Below, piece after piece: positions 1 to 11,296 of a stretch of DNA of 64,000 nucleotides; the first letter of the stretch is position 1, and the number at the start of each line of letters is the position of its first letter. A program made the position numbers and the translations under genes. Below the pieces are notes generated by a model. That model saw only the letters and a list, made by a program, of their open reading frames with translations, was not told the origin of the DNA and made no database searches. The stretch is from Hyphochytrium catenoides (taxonomy: Eukaryota > Sar > Hyphochytriomycetes > Hyphochytriales > Hyphochytriaceae): positions 62,001-126,000 of the forward strand of contig FLMG01000549.1 in the NCBI GenBank assembly GCA_900088475.1, read 5' to 3'.

Positions 1-67
1 CAACGCTCGCTCGATTAAGTTAACGAACGGTTGGCACCCTTGTGAAAGCTACGTGATTCTGCAAGCA

Positions 68-1541
68 ATGGTACTTTCCGGTTTAAAGATCAAAAAGAAG
101 ACGATTCTGGATGCGGAGGGAAAGCCAGTGGAGGTAGCGGCGAAGGCAAAGCTCGTTAAGAGCAAGAGTCGGCTGAAAAGCGGGTAAGCACTTTGGTACG
201 ACGACATAAGCTACTAGAGCGTTAAAAATAGTGTCACTTGCTTAGCGGCAAGAAAAAGCTGAAAGCGAGGACAGTCAGACTGCAGAAGAAGAAGGAGACA
301 CAACTTGTGGAGGACGTAAAGAGCGCTCTAGTGCTCAGAGGCAATAAGACTTCCCAAACAATTAATGAAGTTCTCAAAGACCTGGTAAGCCAAGTCTCCG
401 GGGCCCTGTCTGCCACCTCATTTCTTGCGCAGTGCTGATCAATTTACCTGCAGAAGCTACTTAAGGCACCGGATGCGAAGATCTTGCAGAAGAAGAACGA
501 CATTCATGCATTTGAAGATGAGAATTCACTTGAGTTCCTAACGACTAAGAATGAATGCCCTCTCTTTCTTATCGGGAGCCACACGAAGAAGCGACCTGAC
601 AATCTGATAATGGTACGTGTGCATACGAGCCTACGCAAGTGCAGACGTCATGCATTCACTGACTGTTCACGCTTAGGGGCGCACGTACGATGGTCATATT
701 CTAGACATGATCGAGTTTGGAGTAGACAAGGCAGTTTCAATCGCAGAGCTGAAGGTATGTGACGGCCAACAAGTATCCCGAAAGAGCTGTGGTGCGCTGA
801 CGCTCCTGCCTAAAGGGCAAGACAAAGCAAGTGGGGTCCAAGCCATGCTTTATCTTCCAGGGAGATGATTGGGAGCGAGATGAGACCTTGAAGAAGGCCA
901 AGAACATGCTGTTAGGTACGTCATCGTCTGGCATTAAGCTGTCGTTCTAGCTGCAGCCATAGGACATGCTATCTTGGCCTTCTATGCCTTGCTTCGTTCG
1001 GGGCTTTTATACGTCTGCTGAGCCTCACGCCCAACTTGTTACCACATCCAATAGATTTTTTCCGGGGAACTGTTGTCAGCGCTATCAACCTCGCGGGCTT
1101 AGATCACGTCGTCTGTTGCACCTCCGCCAATAGCAAGATTCTTCTCCGGTGCTATGCTATTCATTTCAAAANNNNNNNNNNNNNNNNNNNNNNNNNNNNN
1201 NNNNNNNNNNNNNNNNNNNNNNNNNNNNNNNNNNNNNNNNNNNNNGAGGTTTGCTGCGACAGACTTGCTCAAGGAGGCTCTGCGAAAGCCAAAGGGGTAA
1301 GTCGGAGCTGGTGTGGAGTTCCGTTCACTGCCGACTTTCTTATATACTTTTCTGCAGCTTGGCACCGAAAAAAGTCAAGAACATCACTAGAGACGAGCTT
1401 TCTGGTGACAAGTTTGGTCGCATCCACATGGAGAAACAAGATCTGAGCACCATGCAAGTGAAACGAATGAAGGCTTTGCGAGCTTCAAAAGATAAGGAGG
1501 CGCAGAAAGGTAGTAAGGTCGCAGAAAGCACCGCAGACTAA
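68..1541 (+). CDS. RPF2: Ribosome production factor 2 homolog (Brix domain), spans an assembly gap
   Basis: RPF2 works with RRS1 to bring the 5S RNP into the pre-60S ribosome in the nucleolus. The spliced product carries the RPF2 Brix signature in order: RGNKTSQTINEVLKDL, FEDENSLEF, LFLIGSHTKKRPDNL, YDGHILDMIEFGVDKAVS, DFFRGTVVSAINLAGLDHV, and near the end FGRIHMEKQDLSTMQVKRMK. Exons by eye are 68-183, 246-384, 454-612, 677-754, 816-915, 1055 to the gap, gap to 1296, and 1358-1541. All have GT-AG borders and phases that join. The ATG at 68 is the first one in frame, but the frame stays open upstream, so the true start could lie off the left edge. The gap hides about 25 residues of the Brix domain. 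The frame before and after it does not match the gap length. Confidence 0.93.
1172..1245. other. Assembly gap (74 N)
   Basis: This is a run of 74 undetermined bases inside RPF2. The coding frame entering at 1168-1170 and the frame leaving at 1247 differ by one base, so the gap length is only an estimate or the missing part contains an intron. Confidence 0.99.
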
Positions 1542-1697
1542 CCGACCTATCATTATTTTGCCACTTAGCTCTATCGCTCATGTACACATACCAGCAATGT
1601 AAGTAATGAGAAGAAGCGTTATCTGAAACCAGCACTAGCTAGAAGGTCCACATTCTATTGTATATCTCTCGGTCCCGATGTTCGTTACAAGGTTACT

Positions 1698-3078
1698 TCA
1701 AGCCACTGGCTCCTCTGCCTGTTCTGGAGCATCAGGGGACTCTACTTTGCCACTCACTGGTGCATTAATGTCTGCTTGTGGCGAATCCTCGTTCTGCTGA
1801 TTGTTGGCAGGGAGTCCCTCATTTTGATTTTCAATGAAGTAACGCACGTCTGCCAAGATAAGAGTCTTTTCCTGGTCCGTGGTCAAACCGTACATTCTCT
1901 CGAGAACACTCAGCTGATAGCCCTTTAGTCAGTCATCATCCGTCATTTAACGCGGAGTACATAAGTCACCGTACCTTGGACTCCAGGGGCAGTCGATTGT
2001 AGAACTCAAGCCAAGGCTTTGGCATTTCAAAGCCCTCATAGTTGTGCAACGGCAACGCCTTCATCATCTCCTCTGGATAGCCATCTGGACAGCTTTTCAC
2101 TGTCAGAACGTAACCAGGATTGGACATAGATTCTAACGTACCGCCCTCAACGTTATTCCCTAGAAGGCCGCGGAACCGAAGGAAAACTTTCCGCCTTTCC
2201 GACGGGGAACTGTTATTCCAAAAGTAGACGAAGCTTCCTAGTCTGTCGCGGATATCTGCCCAGACTTTGTAAATAGGTTGCCATCCTCGAACTCATGCCC
2301 CCGTCATCAGTAGTGCCTCTGGTACTTACCATCCAGCTCACGGTAGAGGTTTATCCACGCATCCATACTGGCAATTGGGCGCTGGATACGAGCAAACAAG
2401 CGATTGTTTATCGGTGGCGCTTTCAAATACGACCAGTCCTGCCACCCAACGAGTATACCTTTTTCTCCAGTTCATTAGCAAGCCTTCGATTACGATTAAC
2501 GCTACCCATGACTGTCCTTGCTCGGGGATCAAGCTTCGCAACGTTTTCAAAAGAGCGCTGAGCATCCCTGAACTTCTCAAGCTTTTCCAAGCATAGGCCG
2601 CGACGGTAATGGCCCTGCCGCAACGCTTAGGAGGTTTTCCGTTACAACTCTGGCTGAGTTCGTACCTTACTCCAGCTCGGAGCGAGTTGTATGGCTTTAT
2701 CCGCATCCTAGACATAGGACCCCTTAGTTAAGCACTGCTTTAACTATGGAGTTCGTTCCGTATTACCTCCAAGGCTTGCTTGTAATCCTCCAGGCCAAGG
2801 CGGGCAGCAGAGCGATTCCCATAGAGAATCTGTGGAAAGCATCAATAATTGTAATGGACCAGCGCCTATGAAGAGTGACTCACATGATTCTCTGGATCCA
2901 GCGCCAGAGCCTCCGTGTAAAGGTTCTCCGCTTCGTCAAAGTCGTGACGGATAAAGGCCATTTTTCCTTTCATCTTCAAGTCGTCCACTGAATTCCCACG
3001 ACGTCAGTGATATGTCCACGCGCCTATAGCTTAAGACTTACCGCATGATTTCAAATCGTTTCCACTAGCATCGCTCAT
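1698..3078 (-). CDS. TPR co-chaperone-like protein
   Basis: The spliced minus-strand product has three N-terminal tetratricopeptide repeats of the Hsp70/Hsp90-adaptor kind. Visible pieces are LKMKGKMAFIRHDFDEAENL, LYGNRSAARLGLEDYKQALE and WSKGHYRRGLCLEKLEKFRD. Against the HOP TPR1 carboxylate clamp (K8, N12, N43, K73, R77), four positions look conserved and N12 is replaced by lysine. The C-terminal half, with DGYPEEMMKALPLHNYEGFE and PKPWLEFYNRLPLESK, is not a domain I recognise, and the tail is acidic. The start at 3078 gives MSDASGNDLKS, and about eight exons are separated by introns of 50 to 80 bp. Its 3' end converges with RPF2. It probably binds the C-terminal EEVD of a chaperone; the client is unknown. 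STI1-like or SGT-like assignments are also possible. Confidence 0.82.
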
Positions 3079-4180
3079 CTTTGCTACGCCTGCTTATCTG
3101 GATGCAACTCCTTAGCCAATCCCTTATCGGCAATTGCCAGATTAACCGATGTCTGTTACTGCTTCGCACACAGGAAGATCTTTCGACCCAGCAATAACTC
3201 GCAGTGCTGCTGGCTTTTGGTCCGGTGAAGGGGCAGCTCGAAGCGACGGATTACACTTGGGTCTCAGCGTCTCAGCTCGTGGTATGTGTCATGAACTCAG
3301 AGGCAAAGAGAGAGATGGTACGACTTGCATCCACCGGACAATGGGCAGGCAATCAAGAAGAGCGTGACCCAGAACGTCTCGGTGGGGTGGTTTGGCTGTC
3401 ACGAACAACTGTTTACAGCGCCCCAGTGTAACAAGTCAAAGCTTCACCCAGAACTGAAACGACGTTTTGAGACATCGGGTTGGCCTAGAATAAGTCACCC
3501 TCAGTACATTAGAGACGAGCTTTTCGAGAGGATCTGTCCGAAATTATTGAGACAAAAGTCAAGACCCACAGTTACGTTAGAGAAAGATTATCAAGACCTC
3601 AGTTCTGTTATTAGTAACCACTCCTTCATCTCCCATCTTGCCATCATTGGAAATTCTTCTCTCGAGGTCTTGAGCTTGGTTCTTGGTTCTTGGCCCAACA
3701 AGTAGAATCTACATTGTCGGAGCGATGATGGCGATGAAGGCGATGACAGGTCAGCTCGATTGCTGTTCTCTCGATGATTGCAGTGCGGAATGATAAAGGA
3801 GAGGTAAGTTAGTGAAGCTTGTGCAACAGCAAGCGGACACAGTCAACAAGGCCGAGGTCAGTTAGTCTGTTAATTTCTATCATCAGACAAACGTAGGAAA
3901 CATGACTTCCTGGTAGAGGACTCTACCCCGGGACAAGAATAGACTACCAGGTGAAGGATAGGGGCCGTGATCGGAGGGTCAGTGCCTTTGAGTAGTCGAG
4001 CTGGCATTGCGACGCTTGTCTCAGATCAGGGAGCCAGCAAAAGCTCCTAGATATTTTACTTCGCAAACGCTGGTTCCAACATCGCGGCGCACGTATAGCT
4101 GTATATGTGGGGTTTGGGAGGTGACTTTCTTGGCCTGTCTGACGTCCCAAAGTTTTATCTGAAGTCTGCTACAAGCACCC
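3079..4180. other. Intergenic region between the TPR and PDZ genes
   Basis: This is 1.1 kb between two divergently transcribed genes, and it should hold both promoters. Apart from the plus-strand candidate ORF around 3325-3705, I see no recognisable feature. Confidence 0.5.
3325..3705 (+). CDS. Possible unidentified protein, 126-codon open frame
   Basis: An open frame ends at 3705 and contains VGWFGCHEQLFTAPQ and HPELKRRFETSGWPRISHPQ. A plausible first exon upstream (around 3204-3277) would end at a gtatgt donor and splice in phase to the acceptor before 3361. I recognise no family, there is no supporting motif, and the residue mix is not decisive. It may be chance. Confidence 0.25.
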   Translation: MHPPDNGQAIKKSVTQNVSVGWFGCHEQLFTAPQCNKSKLHPELKRRFETSGWPRISHPQYIRDELFERICPKLLRQKSRPTVTLEKDYQDLSSVISNHSFISHLAIIGNSSLEVLSLVLGSWPNK

Positions 4181-4929
4181 ATGGAGAAGAGTTCCGGAAA
4201 AGATGATGGCTCAGGCGGCAACTCAGCAGGGCTAGCAAGGGAGGAGCTGCCTGATGGAGAGCCCAGTACAGAATTGGGGTTTAAATACGGCTTCAAAGCC
4301 TGTGGCAATTGTAACCTCAAGCTGCCACTTGATGAGGAGGTAAGCGTACCTACAATGATGCTAATATCTGAATGCTTAAGAGTTATCTGGCCTCAGACAT
4401 GTCCAGATTGTGGCCAAGCACTGCACCTCCATTCGAGCGTCGCCAGATTATTAGAACAATTTTCAAGAGTAATGGCGCCGGAGCTGCAGATGGCTGTGGT
4501 TGCCGCCTCATCAGCGATGTCTTCTGAGGCCGCAGAAGAGTTTGTGGCAACAACTTTTAACATCATCGCAACAAAGATTGAGGAAGATCCGCTTGAATAC
4601 AACGTAGCCATAGTGAGAGGGAAGGAAGGGCTAGGGCTTAAGGTGAGCATGGTTGCTCCAGCATCAAGGTCGTAACCCCTTCATTATAGTCTCATGCGTC
4701 TCGCTTCATACAGCTCGGGGTACAGAAGAACTCTCGAGTCGTTGTCCTCAGCTTCAAGGAGAGCTGTGTCGGCATCAGTCCTGCCCAGAAGAACCGCCTC
4801 ATATGTCCAGGACATGAGCTTTTGTCTGTAAATGGCAAGCGGATCGTTGGTGCAGCCTTTGAACAGGTTGTCACTGTCCTAGGTAAAGCAGAATCGCCGC
4901 TCTTCCTGCGGTTACGGCGACTGCCATAA
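4181..4929 (+). CDS. Zinc-ribbon plus PDZ domain protein
   Basis: There are three exons (4181-4339, 4397-4642, 4714-4929) with GT-AG introns of 57 and 71 bp, both phase 0. Removing the first intron brings a CGNC pair and a CPDC pair close together, as in a zinc ribbon. A helical middle region follows (LLEQFSRVMAPELQMAVVAA). The C-terminal 90 residues read as a PDZ domain: GKEGLGLKLGVQ is the carboxylate-binding loop, SPAQKNRLICPGHELLSVNG the central part, and AFEQVVTVLGKAESPLFLRL the last helix and strand. PDZ domains bind C-terminal peptides. The partner and location are unknown, since I see no signal peptide or membrane segment. The combination is not one I can match to a named family. Confidence 0.75.
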
Positions 4930-5039
4930 TCTCAGAGAGGATAATAAAGATAATATTTATGGGGCATCGTCCTAACTTATTTGCTGTGGGCCTAGGCTAT
5001 CCATAGGTATTCCACTCCTAGTAGTATTTGAACTAACAC

Positions 5040-8000
5040 TTATGATGCGGAGACCTCGTGGTATGCCCATGATAGCCAAGGCATCAGCGCCTCCAAATCT
5101 TCCTTCTCCACGGTGGCGCCACACCAAATCCTCAGTCCTGCAGGAGCATCACGGTATGCACCAATATCCAGTGCCACGCCTTCCTTTTCCAGTAGTGCCA
5201 CCATAGCCTTTACCTGACATTGATGGGGAAAAGTTAGCCGCTTTCCGACGCCTCGCTAGATACTAGCGAAGAACAAACACTTTGGACTAACAAATGGGAT
5301 AGAACAAACTAACCTTCTCAGGTGCCAGCTTCAAAGTCAAGCATACAGATGTGTTGGATCTCGTTGCCTGATCCTTCGCAAGGAAATCAATCCAGTCATT
5401 TTCCTGAACAAAGTTCTCCAGAACGCGGAAGTTAGCCTGACTGCGGCCAATCAGTCCATCCAAACCACCGATAGAGTCGGCCCATCGCAGTGCGTCAAGA
5501 TAGTCCTCCACACAGAGCATTGATGGGGTGTTGATCGTGCTGCCCTCAAAAATTGCACGGTCAACCTTGCCCTTTTTCACCATACGGAAGATCTTGGGAA
5601 GTGGTCTACAGGATCGATAGCAGATACAATGTAAGGGTTGGCCATGTCAATGGGTATACGATGGGGACGAGAAAAGGAAGAGAACGCGCAGATAAGAATG
5701 CAAATGAACGGCACCGGAAACATTGACAAAGCACATATTCCCTTTGCTCGTTAGGACACGCTCACGCTGTAAATCGATCAGTGTCTTTTCACTATCTCCT
5801 ACCTGGGTGGCGTGTAAGTCTCGAGTCTTTCAACCGCTTTAGGGGAGAGGATGAGCACTCCGTGTGCACCCTCTCCACCCAGAACCTTCTGCCAGCTGTA
5901 GGTGGTGACATCTACCTTAGGCCAGTCAATAGGCATAGCGAAAGCAGCGGAGGTTGCATCGTTGAAGGTCAGGCCTGTCCGATCCTCATGAATCCAGTCT
6001 GCGTTGGGAACCTTTACGCCACTGGTGGTACCGTTCCAGGTGAAGATGATATCGTGGTCCTTGTTGGTCTTCTCAAACGCGGGAAGCTCACCATAGTCCG
6101 CCTCAAGCTTGGTGACGTTCTCTAGTTTAAGCTGCGTAGAGATGTCTCCGAACCAGCCCTTTCCAAAGCTTTCCCAGTAGCAAACGTCGACAGGCTTGGC
6201 ACCAAGCATAGACCACATCGCCATCTCGAAAGCCCCAGTGTCCGAAGCCGGGACAATACCGAGAAGATAGTCCTACACATGTTGGAGACGCAACAGGATA
6301 ACAGATGGAACCAGTGAGAGGATCTCTCAAGAAAATTCGCAGTAGTTAATACGGCAACTAGACGTAGGCTTTCCAAATTTGCAGAGCTCGAGGTAGATAG
6401 ACCGAGAAGTCCAGCAACAAAAGATGGAAAGGCGTAAATAGCTCCGCTAGAGTATCTGACCTTAGGTAGCCCGAGAATGCGTTTGCTTTCCTCGATTGCC
6501 AGCTTAAGTTGGGACTTTCCAAGCTTCGACCGATGTGAGCGGCCGAGGGTCCAGTCGTTGAGCTTAGCAAGACTGTAGCCTGGACGCTTTTTGCATGGTC
6601 CAGAGCTGAACTCGGGGTTTGCCGGTCGGACGGCAGGCTTGGGGTTGACGCTTACGTAAGCAGATGCCTGAAGAGGCACATTAGAGTGCAGGTTAGCCCA
6701 GGGTACGGGAAAGACGAGAGAATGACAACTGAAGCATGCTTACAGCGGTGCCCTTCTGGTCGTTAAAGGTGTCAAGGCCAAAGTTCGCTGGCAAACTCAT
6801 TAAATGGCAGGTTCTAGGGTTGTGCACAAATGGGAGGGAGCGGATCTCATCCAAAACGTCTTCTGGCACAGGGTCATCAAGCGTAATGACACCTAGCGCC
6901 TCTCCTCCAGCACCTATGAGAAGAAGTGAGACTCTGCCACTTCCAAAGGAAATTCCTTGAAGGTGGCACTGCTAAGACGGAACTGCTCGTAGTTCTTCAG
7001 CTTTGTGTACCTGTCCTGCCGAGCTCGAATGACTCAATGTTGATGCCTGCCTTGGCGAGGATAGAGGTGACCTCTCTCAACACTCCGGGCCTGTCATCGT
7101 TTCTGAAAAGGAGCATCTCGCCCTTTGGCTGGATGTCCGTCTGTATAAGAGTGGAGAACGATGGGGAACTGTTAACATACCTGGTGAGTCAGATTCTTGC
7201 AGCCACGACCATAAAAGTTATAGACGTAATAAATAAAGGTGAAAACCGCACATAGCTATGAGAAGGTCAAGTGCGTCACTTTCAGCCCCCATGTCCAGTG
7301 CTGATGGTCGCACGGGAGAAATTGGGCATACCTTAAAATTATCAATCTGAACCAGGCGAAGTTGATCCGTCCCGTAGATAGTGCCGGAGATTCTGGTTGT
7401 TCCCTTCTCAGTTTCGAATGCGATAGTCAGCTGGTTGCTATAGTTGGCGCCCTCAACGGTTGCCTTTCTCTGCTCCTCCACAGAAAGACCCATATCCTCT
7501 GCCAGAGAGAGGGCATTTACAAAGTTTACTTCTTCCTCTAGGAGGTTCGAAAGCACGCCCTTGACTACTGAGGTGGTCAGAACCTCGGACATCTCGGGCG
7601 CGGATATGCTTTTTCCCTATAATAAGATTGAGAGAAAGAGCGATGAGATGCAGGACTGAAAGAGCTCTCTTGCATACGTGGACAGGAGGAGCATGTTCTT
7701 CCAGCAAAAAGGGCCAGTTGATGGTGTTTTGCAGAGAGGACCCTAAGATATGTCGAGTTTCGCAGCTGGACAGGAGTGTGCCCACACTTGAACGTTATTA
7801 CCTCAGCGATAATATAGATTTTCTTCAGCTTCTCTCCCCCTAGTAGCTGCGCCTGCATGCTGCCTAGCTTCTCTGCTAGCTCGAGGTAGGGCATGAGCTT
7901 GCTCCTCTTGGCGAAGTCAATATTAGGAGCGTTAACAACACCAACAAACTCCTTCCCTTCCATGGCGTTGACGAATTGCTTGGCGATATCGTGCGCAACA

Positions 8001-9778
8001 CGGACTTGAGCGTCTTTGGTGGATGCACCTAGAGTGACATGTTACCAAGAATGGGGAGACCGAGAGAGAAGCAACTGGGAGAAAACATGGATGATTGAGG
8101 AAGAAGAGGAAAGATGTTCAAAGCACTAGAAGAGGAATCATTGTAGCCCTACTTACCCAGATGAGGTGTTGCAATGATCTTAGGGTGCTGAATAAGGTCG
8201 TAGGTATCATCTGTTGGTGGTTCCACGCGATAGACATCCAGAGCAGCACCCGCCACCTACATATTGTATGGACATCAGTTGCTGCAGATGGTCTATCTTC
8301 CTTGGCATTGGCAACAATCCAAGAAGCATCTATCCTTGACTGTTCATAGCAATAACAAAATATGATGTCTACCTTCCCACTGTTTAGACCTTCCAAAAGT
8401 GCTTCCTCATCAATGACGCCTCCTCTGGCACAGTTGATAATCCTTACTCCATCCTTGCACTTGGCAAGCGAGTCCTTGTTGATTAGGTTCTTTGTATCGG
8501 CACTATGATTAACAGCCTGTTTAGCTTCTTCTTTCGATACTTATGTCTCTCAAGAAGACTTCTAAAGCACTCACCTGAGCGGTACATGAAGACTGATAAT
8601 GTCACTCTGTGCGTAGAGCTCATCAAGGGTGACAGGGGTAATGTTCGACAACTTGGAAGCAGACTCTGAAAGGATCGGATCATAGCCAATGGTGGTCATG
8701 CCAAAGGATTGGCACCACCTCGCAACCTAATCACAAAGCCAGAAAAGATATTTAGTTGACAGTCAGCTTCAATTTCCTAATTTTCTCCCTTAGAGAATTC
8801 CCGCAATGCACCATCTTCCCATATGTTCGCAATCAGGACTTACCTCGCGACCAATTCTGCCCAGACCGACGATGCCAATAGTCTTCCCGCTAAGTTGTCT
8901 ACCCATGAAGCTCTTACGATCCCACTTGCCGGCCTATTACGCAGAGAAAGTTAGTATACACAAGAACGAAAAGGCCTCCAAGCTTAAGAGCTACCTTCAC
9001 ACTAGCATCTGCCTGTGGTATGTTTCTCATAAGAGACATCATAAGGGACATGGTGAGCTCGGCTGCGGACATTGTGTTGCCACCGGGCGTATTCATGACT
9101 ATGACTCCGCTAGTAGTGCAGGAACCAAATGAAAGAACAGGGAAACGACCAACGTAAGCTGCCTGTCCAACTCTCTGAATGAAAATCTCCATGTTGCCAC
9201 TTACTGCCTAGTCGCCGCAGCCACATCAATGTTATCTGTTCCTGTGCCTGCTCTACCAATAAGCTTCAGATTGGTACCTGCCTCGATGACGTCCTTCGTC
9301 ACCTGGGTACCACTACGAGTGGAAAGAGGTCAGGTTGAGACAAATAGAAGAGCCTACGTAAATTCCCTACCTTCTAACGATAAGACCGTCGTATTCCTTG
9401 ATCTCCTTAAGCAGATCCTTAGGGTCCTTGAAAGTCTTCTGCACCACATCATGGCCGTGGGCGCCAAGTACATCCACGCAGACCTATAAGCAGAGCATTA
9501 GTGCACTTGAAACAGCAAAAGTAGATGACATTGTTCCCCCTCGCATAGCTACGAAGGAGGAAAGTGCAACAACAAGGCTGAGAAGAATACACCTGGACTA
9601 TAAGTGAAATCGGGCAGCGGAAACGGCTACGGCACGGTACCTGGTCGATAGGATCTGAGCATAAAATCCTCGCCAGGGCTGCAGTAGAAGCATGAAACTG
9701 ACGTCCCTGCGAAACTCTCAAGCTCTGCTCAATGGACTTGAGGGACAAGCGTGAGGCTAATGAAGCCGTCTTCAACAT
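5040..9778 (-). CDS. Fused D-3-phosphoglycerate dehydrogenase / phosphoserine aminotransferase
   Basis: This one reading frame covers the first two steps of serine synthesis: 3-phosphoglycerate to 3-phosphohydroxypyruvate, then transamination to phosphoserine. I count about 17 exons and about 950 residues. The N-terminus ([20 protein letters not shown], then RQFHAS) looks like a mitochondrial import leader. SerA motifs are [35 protein letters not shown] (NAD fold), NCARGGVID and TPHLGAST (catalytic His), followed by the ASB and ACT domains. The ACT domain ends [13 protein letters not shown] at 6801. The next codon is the ATG (6798-6800) of SerC, in the same frame and the same exon (6744-6913). 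SerC has [22 protein letters not shown]-type [10 protein letters not shown], the PLP lysine in [13 protein letters not shown], and a complete end at 5040. It is of the archaeal/alphaproteobacterial-like SerC type. The stand-alone copy at 11297 stops exactly where this one continues. Confidence 0.9.
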
Positions 9779-11296
9779 GTTTTACTATTTACTGCGCTGA
9801 TTAAAGCAGCTGAGCGATGTATTCAATCAACGGTGTCTATTGACAGTCTCCGACCGCTGCCAACAGAGGATAAGAAGCTTCACAATCTATGGAGATGGGA
9901 ATTGAGAGGATGCCCTTGCTTTGCAGGCCCGATGGAGATAGAGGAAGCAACAGAGACAATGTTCTCTTCCCTTAGTCAAGCAGGTGGGCATCCGGAAGAA
10001 AAGCTTTGCTCTTTATAGAGGCATTATTAGGGAAGGGATTGAGCCTGAGAGCGTTCTAGTAGGTTAGATGAAGGTAACTTGCGGACCAGATAGGGAGAGA
10101 CAGAGATCTGAGAGATACCAAGAAGATTCACTTACTCCGTCTCTATGACAAGGATTTACCTTCAGTAGCGAAGACAGAGAGAGCCACAAATATCAGCAAA
10201 CTGAGGTAGAACACATATAAGGTTCGCATCTAAAGGAGAGGAAGGAGGGAAGCAGCATCACGAAGCAAAGTCCTCTCGCTCTTCTGATGCTCTCTTTGAA
10301 GAGGAAAGATATGAAAGCTACAGAAGGAAGCTTTCAGTTATACTTTCCGAGTGGAGGAGTCCACCCAGCCAGAGGCCTTACTCTTCAATATTCTGGTCAG
10401 ACCGGATAAACAGGCCCACCCATCTTCTTTGAAGCAACCAGCTTAATTGCCGAGAAAATACCCAATAGAAGCCTGAAAGCTTCAGAGCGTTTATTTGAAT
10501 GTTTCAAAGCTTTCCACACACAATCGGCCTACTCTATGAACCGATGGATCCTGCGAAAAGTACTTTTCCTGTTTCTCAGAGGGGAGGTCAGAGGTGGTTG
10601 GCTCTGGTAGCTTCAACATTTAGCGGGAGCAGAGCGTGTGCGGGATGAATCATCATCATCTCAGTCCCCCACACCGCCGAGGATGGGACGATGGGCCCAG
10701 CCATTTGCAGTACAAACCTTAGGCAAATCTAGGAAACTGATCGAGCCAGTTCTAGATCCCCTCCAGTACTGGACATAGGACCATAAACTGTGCCAGAAAG
10801 ATCGCACCAGGAAACACGCCCAGCCGTCGTAACCATGACCAAGATGACCAGCCCACTGCTCCCAGCTGAAGAGCTGATGGATCCTTGAGAACACAGAACT
10901 TCAGATCTTCCCCAGGAGTTGTATCGACGTATTCCGAACAAGCGCATTGACTATCCCTGATGATTTCTTTGAGAAGTGGCAATCATAGTGCTGATCGTGG
11001 CACAGAGCAAGAAGCTGAGGTTTCCTATTGCTGAACAACAGAAAGACCATAAAGAGGATCAACACCGATGCAGCGGCGTCAGAGAGTGGAGCCAAGACTG
11101 GAGAGAATGCAGCAGGCTCCAACTTGTTGAGCGCGGCTATCGTTCTACTTTTCATAAGGGGAAGCTGAGTGTTGAAGCTTCACAGTGAGGTATCTCCTGC
11201 AACGGCACCTACTTCTTTGTCAGCATAGTGAAGTGGCTACTGCTTTATCATCTTTATAAGCCCCAGGCCTTAGGCGCTCATAGGTCATCTTCCACA
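9779..11296. other. Divergent intergenic region between the two serine-pathway genes
   Basis: This is 1.5 kb between the starts of the fused SerA-SerC gene (minus) and the second SerA gene (plus), so it probably carries both promoters. No clear TATA box or operator stands out. A weak minus-strand candidate ORF lies at 10901-11155. Confidence 0.45.
10901..11155 (-). CDS. Possible small membrane protein, unidentified
   Basis: This 84-codon frame contains one hydrophobic stretch (ASVLILFMVFLLFSNRK) that could cross a membrane. Open frames continue downstream in the other two phases to about 10661, so a spliced gene is conceivable, but I could not find convincing GT-AG joins. I recognise no family. 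Confidence 0.2.
   Translation of the reverse strand: MKSRTIAALNKLEPAAFSPVLAPLSDAAASVLILFMVFLLFSNRKPQLLALCHDQHYDCHFSKKSSGIVNALVRNTSIQLLGKI

Noticed and set aside
4340-4396. Unspliced reading of the first PDZ-gene intron
   Set aside because: It is open in frame, but a good GTAAGC donor and CAG acceptor and the brought-together CxxC pairs make splicing more likely.
10081-10700. Possible tRNA or small RNA upstream of the second SerA
   Set aside because: I could not find paired arms with a T-loop or box B consensus.
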